DNA of 64,000 nt, taken from positions 96,027,648 to 96,091,647 of the forward strand of contig OZ020267.1 of NCBI GenBank assembly GCA_963971225.1, read 5' to 3'. A program made the position numbers and the translations under genes. Numbering within the stretch: the stretch's first letter is position 1; every line of letters begins with the position of its first letter. The notes under the pieces were generated by a model. The model saw only the letters and a program-made list of their open reading frames with translations. It ran no database searches and had not been told where the DNA came from. Of this stretch, positions 22,556-33,214 are shown one piece after another. This DNA comes from Melieria omissa. Lineage: Eukaryota; Arthropoda; Insecta; Diptera; Ulidiidae.

Positions 22556-22733
22556 GGCTGGAAACCGGCCCGGCGACGCAATGCTCACCGGCAGTTCCGC
22601 CGGGATCACGGGTTGGAGAAAGGGAGTGGTTTTTAGTCGGTAAGAATCCGGCATACAGTTGAGCACGGGTTCGGCTGTATCTTTCGAAGATTTTCCACCT
22701 CCTCCGCGAAAAAAAAAAACACACATACGCCCA

Positions 22734-22951
22734 CACGCACACACTATCTTCTCTCCTCCTTTACCCACTTTCTTCCCACTCCCAAAATGAATTGTGTCCC
22801 CATTTTCCTACTCCCTTAGACTTAAGTTTATAATTATAAATTCAGTTTGTAAGAACAATCGCAACCAGAAACACGCAAAATAAACGCCCTCGCTGCGCCC
22901 AAACCAACTGCCGCTGTCTTTACTTTTTCTCGGTCATCTACCGTCGAAACA
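22734..22951 (+). repeat. BEL 3' LTR, second part
   Basis: The remaining 218 bp of the LTR, equal to 12006-12223, end CGTCGAAACA and are followed by the target duplication CATTG (22952-22956). Confidence 0.92.
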
Positions 22952-22960
22952 CATTGGTTT

Positions 22961-23611
22961 TTATTGTTGCATAAAATTTGTTGTGATCTGTACTGTTTTG
23001 GAAATTATTGCTTTTTGGATTACTATGTGTAGAGTTGGATCAAGGTCTAAATATGTTAGATATTTACTGAAGTTTGTTGTGGTTATACCGGTAGCTGAAA
23101 TAACTAAGGGAACCACTGTCACTGATTTTTGTTTCCAGAGCTCTTTTAGTTCTATTGCAAGTGGTATATATTTGTGGATTTTGTTTTGTTCTTTTGTTGT
23201 TATGTTTGTGTCTGTTGATATGGCTATGTCTATGAGGTAGGTATTTTTTGTTGTTTTGTTTGTAAATGTTATATCGGGTCTATTGGCATTAACAGTTCTG
23301 CATGTGGGTAGTGTATAGTCCCAGTATAGTTTGTATTGTTCTTTTTCAATTACTTTTAGTGGGTTATATTTGTAGAAATTGACGCTTGCTGGTATAAATT
23401 TATATTTTAGGGACACGATTTTAGCGACAATATTGTGTCTTTCTGTGTACTCTGTTGACGCCAGCAATGAACAGCTACTTGTTATGTGTTCTATTGTTTC
23501 TTTGGCTTGAAAGCAGCGTCTACAAACATCCGTGTCAATGTTTTCTTTCATGATATATTTTCTATAGTTTCTGGTTGCAATGACATTGTCCTGTATTGCT
23601 AAGGCATATCC
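22961..23611 (-). pseudogene. LINE fragment with restriction-like endonuclease
   Basis: On the minus strand an open frame runs from about 23611 (GYALAIQDNVIATRNYRKYI) through 23551 to a stop at 22961. It holds a zinc cluster CRRCFQAKETIEHITSSC (C-x2-C-x8-H-x4-C) and then RPDITFTNKTTKNTYLIDIA, that is R-P-D with a second Asp 15 residues on. This is the arrangement of the restriction-like endonuclease at the C terminus of R2/R4/Dong-type LINEs. KELWKQKSVTVVPLVISATG follows, also typical of the group. The RT is missing: the fragment is cut exactly at a TTTTA array on its 5' side. Downstream, its 3' part is separated by the BEL insertion. The frame itself is undamaged over 217 codons. Confidence 0.75.
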
Positions 23612-23666
23612 TTATTTTATTTTATTTTATTTTATTTTATTTTATTTTATTTTATTTTCTTTTATT
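23612..23666 (+). repeat. TTTTA pentanucleotide array
   Basis: About ten TTTTA units with one TTTTC variant directly abut the 5' truncation of the LINE fragment. It is the same pentamer as the 5605-5995 array on the opposite strand. Confidence 0.9.
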
Positions 23667-23681
23667 TTATAATACTTGCAG

Positions 23682-23752
23682 GGAACGGCGGCTTTGCACG
23701 CAAGTCTGAGTCCGTGGACCCATTAATTTGGAGCACTTTCACCAAGTTTGAA
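23682..23752 (+). CDS. Candidate exon 1 of an unknown gene
   Basis: A 71-nt segment is bounded by the acceptor TAATACTTGCAG and the donor GTAAGT (23753). With two leading bases completing a codon it encodes NGGFARKSESVDPLIWSTF and ends TKFE. The other two frames have stops. It ends in phase 0, which joins without break to the exon candidate at 23923. I do not recognise the protein. It may be a host exon or part of an unrecognised element. Confidence 0.45.
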
Positions 23753-23922
23753 GTAAGTACCATAAAATCTTGTTTCCCCATACAAACTGTTAACCCATTG
23801 TTGACTCCGTTTAATTTACAAAAAAAATGAAAAACATGTGTCGAATTAATTCGTAATAAGAATACTTTCATCAAGTTTTGGTTCCTATAGCATAGTTCTT
23901 ATATCAAGTATTGGTTCCACAG

Positions 23923-24033
23923 GATCTTCGTAATACCTCTAAATGGATCTCTAATGGATGGAGTGGAGCAATGAGATATGAAATATTTAAAAGAAGTGCA
24001 CACCGAAGGGGTGGTCTGTTCCTAAAAGGTTTG
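23923..24033 (+). CDS. Candidate exon 2 of an unknown gene
   Basis: A 111-nt segment (37 codons) lies between the acceptor TTGGTTCCACAG and the donor GTAAGT. In phase 0 it encodes a peptide beginning DLRNTSKWISNGWSG and ending RRGGLFLKGL, with no stop. Phase, splice sites and the 170-bp intron all agree with the preceding exon, which makes chance less likely. No domain is recognised and no third exon could be placed downstream with confidence. Confidence 0.45.
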
Positions 24034-26848
24034 GTAAGTTTAACTAGCAACATCATAGTCTACTGAGTTGAAATCTCTATTTTGTTTTTCATAAACTTTT
24101 CAAGTTTATCAATGCCTGAGACCTAAATATGCAATTTCCGTAATTTTTGGCAAGCTATAGCAACAAATGTGTTGGCTACATTTTTCAAATTTTACATTTA
24201 ATCGATTACGTCAACACTGATTATTGCAAAGAGTGAAAGAAATTTCTTGAGCACCCTTTAGTTTTGCCATAAAAAATGATAATAATAGATGTATATCTTG
24301 CATTTTTTTCATTATTTATGTTGATTGCATACTTTTAGGGATAAATAAAATATATTTTGTCAAAAAAAGACCACTCAAAGACTTCAAATTGAATTATTTT
24401 CTGAGCACGAAAGATAACAGAGGATGTGTTTACATTATTCGATAAAGGCAGAATATGCTTCTTAAATACAAAAAAAAAATCCAGGAACTTACTTTCACAT
24501 ACTTTTTAGATATTTTGCCAATTTTAAGATTTGTAATTATGAAAAATATTTTAAATTAAAAGTGAAGTAGACGTTAAAACCACAAAAAAAAGTGAAGTAG
24601 AAGCCTCATCTTTGGAAATTTTCAGAAAACAATGAAAGCGAAAATGCTCTCAGCAATTTTTAGTAACTTCCTGCTAACCATTTATTTTTACAAAAGAAAA
24701 CATTTGTTTAAATTTTTTTGTGAAAAAAGTTTCGACTTTAGGTAGCTTTTTAGATTTTTCGTTGGAGTTTTTACTTTCAAATGACATCGAAATTGTTACA
24801 TTCTGAGACTATACATTTTTGGAATTTTGTCTATAAAACGAATCACTGTGGATTGATAAGAAATACCTCAAGAATTAATTAGATTTTTGCAAAATTCAGG
24901 ATCTTGATAGTACTTCTTACTGAGATAAGATATTTAGTGCATAAAGTCACCAAATCGGTTATAATATTGGCCAGTTGATAAAATAAGCTTTAGGATACAT
25001 TTTCGCAGAATTCAGAAACATTTAAAATATATAAAAATGAAGGAATGCACTAGAATCAACGCACTAACTTTCTGATTCGTGCAAGTAGTCATTTATCTTC
25101 AATAGTATTTCCACATTAAATTTAAGTCATAAACATTATGATAAAACTTTTTCCAATCATCCTAAAAGTATGCCGCAAATAATTCTATTTGGAGTCAGTA
25201 AAACTAATCGAAAAATACGCCACTCAGTTATGCGCAGCCAGTAGCAATGTTTATGTATTTTATGCAATTAATGAATTATGTGTTTGTGCTGAAGCTGCAG
25301 GCAAATATTCTTAGCACACAAAATTGTTTACAAATTCTTGGCATACAAATGAGGAATACATATTTAATAAAGCTGTGCTTAGAAGAAAACGGGCTGAAAT
25401 TTATGGAAGTACGCATAAAATGTGGCACAAGAAAAGAAAAGAAAGAAATTCGGTCCAATCCAAAACAACAGAAAGTTTGCAACATAAAATGCAATTTTAA
25501 ATTCATTTAAATGCTGCAAATCGATGCAATAAATTTTAAATTTGAAAACAAACATTCAACAAAAAAATATCTTCTTTAAGCAATAACAACTAACATTAAT
25601 TAATTGTAAAATATTGCCAGTGTGAAAGTGAAGTGTTTCGAACCTTTCAAATTGAACATTAAAAGAAGTGAATTATGGTTTTTTCTCCTAAAAGTATGCA
25701 CTCAAAAATTAGGTATCAAAAGCATGCTTGCAAATTAAAGCATCAAGAAAAGGGTCACCAACTGTCAACAAAGTAATATTCAAATCAAATTTGGTATTCA
25801 TGCCAAGTCATTGTTTGCACACAAACAAAGAAATGTTCGCGTGGAGCGCTGCGTTGGGGGAGAGAAAGAAATCAAACAAAGCAAAAATTCAAACACAACA
25901 CAGCCAAAAAGTCAAAAAGCGAAAACTGCATGAATCAAAATGCAGAAACATTAAACAAACAAGTAGAAAGCAAGTCAAATGCCAACTGGAGAGCATTTGT
26001 AAAGACGGAAAAAATGTGAAAAGTCGCAAACAAAAGCATTTAACGAGCTTTAAGCGGGCTACGAATGCAGCATAAGTAAGAAAAAGTAAAGCAAAATGTG
26101 TGTGTATGAGTGTGGATGTGTAAAGCAAAACCTTAGCATACTTTTGTGTTGCGTGCCACATAAAAACAAAATAAAAACACTATGCAAGTTAACGCCAATA
26201 CGAGCGAAATCGAAGGATCTTTAAACATTAATTCAGGGCCTGATTTACACTGACTTTTGTCGTTGTTGTTGTTATTTTCGTTGTCATTTTTTTTTATAGC
26301 TTCTGCGCTTGTGGCATTAATACACAGCACAAGGCGTTAGACACACTCGACTACCACAAGTGCACACACTCGAGCACAGAGAGGCACAATAACTTGTGGA
26401 GCAGGAGTGTGAAGGGGTGGAAGGGAGGGGAAAACGCCTCAAGCTGGATAATAGCAACGCAGAGTGTGTGAGGCAGGGAGCGGAACCAAACGAGTGCTGA
26501 AAAATCTACACTTAAATGTGCATAAAACACTTCGATGAGTACTTTCGGCTGTGCGCCCGAAAGTAGGCAGAATGCTTGGTTGCAATTCGCCTGCACAAAC
26601 AGCAAGCAGCATAGCAAATGAATAACAAGTGTGTGTCGCACGAGCGGTGCGGCTGCTGGTAACTGGCAGCAGCTACCAACCACTACAACACTTGAACTTA
26701 ATTTATTGCACTGAATGGCAGGCGACGAGGCGGGCAGTCGCAGTGCGGCAATGCAAGTGAAATGGTCAATACCCACTTAGTCAGTGGCCACAGTGCCTAG
26801 CAGCCAGTGGGCGCCTGGTGTGCGTAAGCGCATGCAAATCCTCTGCTT
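24034..26848. other. AT-rich spacer with a dispersed repeat
   Basis: No gene that I can support. The segment at about 24400-24720 (CATTATTCGATAAAGGCAGA, then GCTTCTTAAATAC and AATCCAGG) is similar to about 44085-44290, so it is a dispersed repeat of unknown class. The frames at 25247-25510 and 25728-26075 are Lys-rich without a domain. 26220-26340 has TTG triplets. Confidence 0.5.
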
Positions 26849-26858
26849 GCTATGCGCG

Positions 26859-27661
26859 TTTTTTTTTTTTTTTTTTTTTTTTTTTATTATAGAGATGGAA
26901 AGCATCTAAAGCCAAAACCCCGTCAGTGTGGGACTTTAACCTCACTAAAACCACCTCTTTCTCGTCCTTTAGCCCGCCCGGTACTACCGTTAGGTTTTTC
27001 GTCGGGAGGAGGGTTTAAGCGCTAGGCTCAATCGTCTGTCGACTGTTCGACGTGGTCACAGTACGAGTATGATTTTTTACTACCTACATCTGTTGCGCTG
27101 TCTTTCAGCAGCCCGCAAAACCGCAATGACCTCAGCTGCCATATTACAGGCTGCGTCCCATTTCGCTTTTGCTGACGTCATATGGGCTACCAAGTTTTCC
27201 GGCGTCGGTTGCTCACCGAAAGCCGCCGATAGTTCCTGTCGATCCCTATTGAACCGAGGACATACAAAGAAGACGTGAAAAGCGTCCTCATCTACCTCCG
27301 TACACATTTCGCAGAATGGCGAGGAGTCCCTTTTGAACCGGTAAAGGTATGCCCGGAAGCACCCATGTCCACTTAATATCTGGGTTAAGTAGAAGTCTAC
27401 TTCTCCCCACTTTCTGTGGATCCAGCCTTTAAGGTCCGGGATCAAGCGATGTGTCCAGCGTCCGTTCTGCGCCGTGTTCCACTGGTGTTGCCATTTTTGC
27501 GTACTGCTGCGCCGCAGCTCGTCGCGGAAGTCCTTCCGTCGCTGGCCCGCAGGGGCTTGCTGCGCCGACTCTTGCGCCAGGATGTCGAATGGGCACATTC
27601 CCGCTATCACCAGCGCCGCATCCTCTGAGACTGTGCGAAAGGCAGAACACACGCGGAGGGC
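26859..27661 (-). mobile_element. 5'-truncated R1-clade LINE
   Basis: On the minus strand a LINE tail runs from 27661 to a poly(A) (T run at about 26859-26885). The 10-bp duplication GCTATGCGCG is at 26849-26858 and 27662-27671. The coding part (27661 to a stop at about 27080) reads ALRVCSAFRTVSEDAALVIA, WTHRLIPDLKGWIHRKWGE, and the zinc cluster FCEMCTEVDEDAFHVFFVC (C-x2-C-x8-H-x4-C). It is homologous to the R1-clade element at 21842-22555 but distinct in sequence. The frame is open to its end, so this copy is young and was only truncated at insertion. A GT array touches the insertion site, again consistent with AC-repeat targeting. Confidence 0.88.
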
Positions 27662-27671
27662 GCTATGCGCG

Positions 27672-27692
27672 TGCGTGTGTGTGTGTGTGTGC
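27672..27692 (+). repeat. GT dinucleotide tract at LINE junction
   Basis: A run of GT (AC on the minus strand) lies immediately outside the target duplication of the R1-clade copy and forms the upstream part of its target in element orientation. Confidence 0.85.
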
Positions 27693-28897
27693 TGCTGGCA
27701 TATGTGGACCAAGTTTAATAGTCTTTTTGGCATAAGAATAAATGACAAAATAGAGCGCAGCAATCATTGTTTTTGTTGTTGGTGGCGATGGTGGCCACAA
27801 ACAGTGCCAAGGCTGAAAAGCTACCATTTGCGCATCTCCCACCCAGGCGACCCACTTTTCCGCCTAGAAGGCGCCGTGGCATTATGCTGCCATTGTTTGT
27901 GCACTTGTTTGCTAAAATCTTGCTGATTGCTTTGGGGCAATTGATTTTAGTCCAAGCCACGGCAAATTTACACAATGCTTTACCTCTGCCGCTGTTGCTG
28001 TCGCTTGAACGCTGCTGCTGCTGCTGCTGTTGCTGATATGTGTTGCTGTACTCGTATGGCAATTGATTGATGTCAAGTGGACGGTGTCAGAGTGCTGCCA
28101 GCAAGCAACAAGAATTCATAATCGAATACATTAAATGGACTTTGGAAAGATGGCAAATGGACTTTTTGTGTACTTTTTGCAGCAGTTGGCTGGTTGGTCA
28201 ATTGACTTGAATTATTGCTGAGCAGCACTAAAGCGCTAACCGTTGCACAATGTTTGTGCAAAATATCTTCGCATATGATAAAATGTCGTATAAAAAGTCC
28301 AGCCCAAAAGTAGGTCACGTGGTGGACACTACGGCAGCAAGTTATAACGAAGCAAACCATATTTGACAAGCAGCATTTGTAGCAAACACAACAGGGGATA
28401 TTAATACACGACCTGACATTGTTTTCATATATACACAAAATTCATGGAAAATATCCTTTGGAAAGTAACAACTAAATTGATAAAAGGATTTTTATTCAAA
28501 TCTGACGGCGGCATGCTTTAATTTGTTTAAGCACACTTAGTAACGTATCTTTTCTAATGCCCGAAATAAACAAAGAATATTGAAATATTTCTTTAAACTT
28601 AAGTTTGATAAGTTTGGTTTTTGTTTCAAAGTAGTTTACTAAATAGCTGAATTGTTTCATTAACTTCGGTTTTAGTTGCTAGAAGTCCATAAATTGTTAT
28701 GTTGCTATTGCATTTCAGGTTCTTTTGCTAAATAATGAAAGAAAATCTGATGTAAAGTTGACTCAATTATTTCTAATTTTGCTGTCAAAGTGTGTGGTAA
28801 CTCAAGAATGAGTTAAAATTTGTATGGAAGAACCTGATTTAATAGACTAATAGACTTTAAAATTGGTAGTGAGAAATAATTTCGCACGTGTTTATCA
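27693..28897. other. Spacer, no gene seen
   Basis: Mixed spacer with a CTG run at 28009-28035 (polyglutamine or poly-cysteine frames only). Nothing else is supported. Confidence 0.5.
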
Positions 28898-29645
28898 TTC
28901 ATTCATTTATTCATTCATTTATTTATTTATTTATTCATGTAATCATTTTATCTGTTTTTAATTCATTCATTACTTCATTACTTCATTTATTCTATTTTTC
29001 ATTCATTCGTTTTTTATATTCATTCATTCATTTATTTATTTATTAATTTATTCATTCATTCTTTCAATTCATTGAATTAATTCAATTCACCTAATACATT
29101 CAATTCAATCAATTTTATTCATTAAATTCATTCGATTTACTTAATTCAATAAATTTAATTCTTTCAATGCAGTTAATTCATTATATTCACTTAAATCATT
29201 CAATTCATTCAATACACTTAATTCATTTAATTCACTCAGTGGGTTCAATTAATTTTATTCATTCAATTCATTAATTCATTAATTTTTGTTATTAATTCAT
29301 TCATTTATTCATTTAATTCAATTAATTCATTCAATCAATTCAATGCATTCAATTCATTAATTCATACAATTCATTTAATACAATTCATTACTTAATTATT
29401 TTATTCATTAATTAATTCATTAATATATTTATACCTTCATTTATTCATTCAATTCATTCAATTAATTCATTCATAGAATTCCATTAATTAATTATTTATT
29501 TTAGTCATTCAATCATTATTCATTAATTTATTTATTCCCTCATTAATTCATTCAATGCATCTAATTCATTCATTCAATTCAGATTTATTTATTAAATTTA
29601 TTTAATTGATTTGTTGATTTATCAATAATAGATTGACTAATTAAT
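28898..29645. repeat. Degenerate ATTC/ATTT simple repeat
   Basis: About 750 bp are built of TTCATTCA, TTTATTTA and TCAATTCA words with no fixed longer period that I can see. It looks like an old tetranucleotide microsatellite that has diverged. Confidence 0.85.
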
Positions 29646-31404
29646 TGACCTCACTTCCAGGCAGCTACCCTTCCATATGATTTAAGTAATAGAATGGAGA
29701 AAAATATTAGGTTATTAGAAAAATTATTGGTAGTTTTTCATAAAAATATGTTCGTTTATCAAAAAACATTTAATTAATGTAAATATTGATAATTTTTTTA
29801 ATTATCTTCTCCAATTTTTAGCTAGAACCATTATTTATTTATTGTAGAATTACGAGATTTTGTTTTTTGAAAACTAGCGCAGATTCTTCTCGCAGTCCTC
29901 TTTTGAGGCCAGTAGAGGTTGTTGGAGAGATCGGAACAAAGTAGAGTCTTATACTGCTTATGTCAGGATGATATATACGATGTATGCATCGCTACTTCCC
30001 AGCCGAAAGCTCCATGTCCTTGACGGGTCAACAAAGATGTGCGGCTAAGCGTTATCATGATGAAAGAGAAAATCGTTCCTGTTGAACAACATTTATGGTT
30101 TTAACCGCATTCAAGAAGAGATTCAAATCAATCTATGGGCAGGCGGAAACAGATTATAATGGATGATAGCGCTTGTAAGTCATAGCACAAGTCAGTCAGT
30201 CAGTCAGCATCCTTGTCGTCAAACCGAACTTTTACATTGTTCTTGAAAATCTTTCTTCGACACAGACGGTTTTAGAATATTGTAGGTGCCCCAGATTTAC
30301 TGACAGATTTGACTGACAGATTTGACAATTCTAAAGTTTCCGTAAAACCAACTATCTACTGCTAAATTTCCGTAGGAATGTCTCTATGTTAATGGCAGTG
30401 ATCACGAATCTCTGGCCAATTGGTGTACATGCAGCAAGATTGGGGATCCCCCACAATTTTCTATGCAGAGGTTGTAGCTGATCTGCTTTAGCGTTTAAAA
30501 GACTATATCCCTTAAGGAATAGTCCAATTAGATCTCTAGCCGTTCTGTCTCAAACAACGGATGCAAGTTGGCTATAATTTTTAGTACAAAACGGACCAGT
30601 AATGCTAATTTAACGAGTTGAACAAACTCGCAGCCACAGGTTGCGAAAGGTCGACCAGAGCGTTCAGTTAAGTGTTTTAAAGTTATGTTACTTGAAAGTT
30701 TAGCGAAAAGTAAGCCGGCAAATAGTTTTCCTCTCCCAGTACCTGCATAACTTGTGTTGATAGTTTTATTTCTTTCTTCACGTTGCTCTTTTTTTACCAG
30801 CCTTTGTCCAATGCATTTTCTACACTACATTTAACTCGTTTCTTTCTAGTGGCTGCAGCACAGCCGCCGTAGCAGCAGTCATTACTTGCAGCCGAGCGCA
30901 GCAGCAATTGCTGCTGCCACCTGTATTTGTCATATTGACTGCGCCCAAGTTTTAACTTACTATCCTGTTCCCTATTTCAACACTTCGTTGATAAAATGCC
31001 GGTCGCTCTGTGTGGACTTGTCTCCTTCTCCTACTGTCGTCATAACTATTCTTGATTTAAGTATACTTCAACAACGGTCGAGTCATTTTACTGCCCTCCC
31101 CAAGCGCGAACCAAAGTCAATGCCTTTGCCCACCCTGTTGACTTCAACCCACTCGAGCCCAACTAATCTAATAATAAAAATCTCTAAAGTGTTTAATTCT
31201 TTGCACTTTCTTTCCACCCTCATTTGCGTTGTCCTTGTCCCACCTCAGTGCCTTCTTTCGGCAATTTCCTGTGTGCGCTTCATTGCCTACTTCCGTTTTC
31301 CGGTTTGCGCTTCCATCTGTCTCGTTCCGTGTCGCGTTCGCTTTTCATCATTCATTGGGCGAAGCCGCATTACATGCTGCTTTCTTCTTTTCAACTTTCA
31401 CACG
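29646..31404. other. Spacer; long but unsupported frame
   Basis: From 30886 a frame stays open to 31602. Its first 170 codons are Cys/Leu/Ser-rich, have no domain and look like translated spacer. 29890-30560 contains no recognised element. Confidence 0.4.
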
Positions 31405-31602
31405 ATGAAGCATAAATTCAATGTCCGCACGAAGGTCCACACCACGCCTCAGCCCGGCCCGCCTGCCACCCGCTCGGCATACGGCTGTCTGGCCGGAATG
31501 GCGCCGCCTGCCAGGTCGAACCCTCGTTACGCGCACTGCTCGCCGGCGCACTGGCAAACTTTAAGTGCCATTAATACAACACCAACAACAACAATAGCTT
31601 AG
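31405..31602 (+). CDS. Possible GC-rich small ORF or exon
   Basis: From the ATG at 31405 a 65-codon stretch begins MKHKFNVRTKVHTTPQPG and includes ATRSAYGCLAGMAPP. Its composition is GC-rich with mostly G or C at third codon positions, unlike the AT-rich DNA around it and unlike the first part of the same open frame. That could mark a conserved exon or short peptide. No domain is recognised, the opposite strand is also open (31348-31557), and no clean splice acceptor was chosen, so the call is weak. Confidence 0.25.
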   Translation: MKHKFNVRTKVHTTPQPGPPATRSAYGCLAGMAPPARSNPRYAHCSPAHWQTLSAINTTPTTTIA

Positions 31603-32360
31603 TGCAACTACTACAACAATAACTGGCGTTACAACTAGCAGCTCAGCAGCAACGACAAAAACAACAATGAATACAACTAAAATTACTAGCAGCTCAACGC
31701 ATTGTTGTGACACACTGCCGCCCGATGTGCGTTGGCAATAATGGCGATTGTGAGCGCACAGCGAGCATTCCCCCTCAACAGTGTTGAATTACTCGAGTGG
31801 AAGACTAATCTGTGGATTTGCTCGTAATGCTGCAACGCTGCTCGCTGCGTTGGAAGAAAAAATCCGAACACAATTTGTAGGAAAGGCAAAGAAAACTATG
31901 AAGTTGAAAGACGACGGCGAGAAGGCGAAGAGTGGCGTTTGGGGCCAGAGGAAAGAAGAACTGTAAGTAAAAGGCGACAGCCAGGCAGCACTGGGCACTG
32001 AAACGAATGCGACTGCCCAATGGCAAAGTTATTGCTTTGCGCCTGCTGTGGCCGAAGGAACTGCGGCAGCGGCACGAAAGGAGCAGTTAAGCAAGGCAGT
32101 GAGCTGGATAAAAAAGTTCCAACTGCAGATTAGATGCATAAAAGGTGTTGCCGATAAGAATGGCTGATGCGAACATTAGAGCGTTTCAACAGCAGCACTT
32201 CGAGAATGGTTTGATACAGCAGAGCTGAACGGAGTGGAGTGTGAAAGGGGCGAGCAAAAAATTTAAAAAAGCTTTGAGAATATTTTTGCCAATATTACAT
32301 TTGTTGGCATGCTTCTTTAAGATTTTTTGAATTTAACGGTTTAACAAAACAATAGAAGAA
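31603..32360. other. Spacer, no gene seen
   Basis: CAA-rich then mixed spacer. The frames on both strands at 31780-32026 are mirror images of each other and show no domain. Confidence 0.5.
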
Positions 32361-32363
32361 TTA

Positions 32364-33086
32364 GGGCTGTTTTCTCAACTTACCTTTAACTTTAAAGTTC
32401 ACTTTAACGGGCCAATAAACACATTTTCGTTTTGTCAACCGCTTGTTAAGCTTTCCTCCCGATAAATCTTACCGGTCAGATTGAGTGCCTGTTAAACTTT
32501 AAGTGGAAATGGTGCCAAGTACATGAATACATATGTTTGTTTACAAACAAAAAACAGTTGGTTATGAAATTATAATTTTAAATGAAATTTGAATTTGAGA
32601 TCTTTCGGTATGGAAAATATGCGTGTTTTTATATTCATGCACTGGAAGACGCTTTTGAAGGTACGGAGTCGCACAATGCGGCAAATAGAACATAAAACAG
32701 CCAATTGGACTGTTTCACTGCTGACATGTCCAATCGCTGCTGGGCCGCCACCTGTGCGATACGTCTCGCTCTTTTCCGCTGCAAGTTCCAGCTTGGACTT
32801 GCGCTTCAAGCTGTCGAACGTCAGGACACGCCCATTTGGCAGTAAAAGCATCAGCAAGATTTTGGCAGGCAACATTTTTCTTTTTTCCTTCAAAAATAAT
32901 TAGAATTTTTCAAAAACAGCTGATTGCGCTGCCAAGTGCTGCCCATCGTAGATCAGAGTTGCCAAAAAAATCCGACTTGTTAAATTTATATTTATCAGGC
33001 AGTTGAGAAAACGAAAATAGTTACCGGGCACTTTAAAGTGACCTTTAGCTAAAGGTCACTTTATCGGTAAGTTGAGAAAACGGCCC
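32364..33086 (-). mobile_element. PIF/Harbinger non-autonomous element
   Basis: The ends are imperfect inverted repeats of about 80 bp: GGGCTGTTTTCTCAACTTAC on the left and GTAAGTTGAGAAAACGGCCC on the right. The 3-bp duplication TTA lies at 32361-32363 and 33087-33089, the target expected for PIF/Harbinger. A minus-strand frame (32570-32893) contains LKRKSKLELAAEKSETYRTG followed by GGPAA. The T-G-G-G-P word after a basic helix is what I know from Myb/SANT-like proteins of Harbinger elements. No DDE transposase is present, so this is an internally deleted derivative. Confidence 0.72.
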
Positions 33087-33214
33087 TTAATGTTTAAACT
33101 TTTCTAAAAAGTTGTGACCCCAACAAGTTGTGAGACAGAAGGAAGAGTCTTAAACGGGACCGGGTCTCAACATATCACAAATGGACAAGAACGATTCAAT
33201 ACGATTTCAGTAAA

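Larger units (their letters stand above)
19518..22718 (+). mobile_element. R1-clade (Waldo-like) LINE inserted in the LTR
   Basis: A LINE of about 3.2 kb with an 11-bp poly(A) end (22709-22719) is flanked by the 15-bp duplication ACACACATACGCCCA (19503-19517 and 22719-22733). R1-clade hallmarks are an ORF1 gag-like protein, RT motifs, and a C-terminal C-x2-C-x8-H-x4-C cluster. The endonuclease and the front of RT are missing because ORF1 runs directly into mid-RT. The target is an AC-rich tract. Members of the Waldo lineage are known to prefer ACAY repeats, which agrees with this site. It inserted after the BEL element, since it splits that element's LTR. Confidence 0.88.
11892..22951 (+). 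mobile_element. BEL/Pao LTR retrotransposon, nested and defective
   Basis: Two 332-bp LTRs (11892-12223, and 19404-19517 joined to 22734-22951) enclose a BEL/Pao-type internal region. Both begin TGTTGAGACCGCC and end CGTCGAAACA, and the 5-bp target duplication CATTG lies at 11887-11891 and 22952-22956. I count about ten LTR differences (about 3 percent), so insertion is fairly recent. A purine-rich GCAAGGGGGCGCGA precedes the 3' LTR as a likely polypurine tract. Gag, protease and RT are recognisable at 15033-18583, but stop codons, frameshifts and a large deletion from late RT/RNase H into integrase make it non-autonomous. A hAT-type MITE sits in the leader and an R1-clade element in the 3' LTR. 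A second gag zinc-knuckle segment at 18700-19403 suggests a chimera of two BEL lineages. Confidence 0.9.

Noticed and set aside
30886..31404. First 170 codons of the 238-codon frame
   Set aside because: No domain, no coding bias and a composition like translated spacer; only the GC-rich end was kept as a weak candidate.
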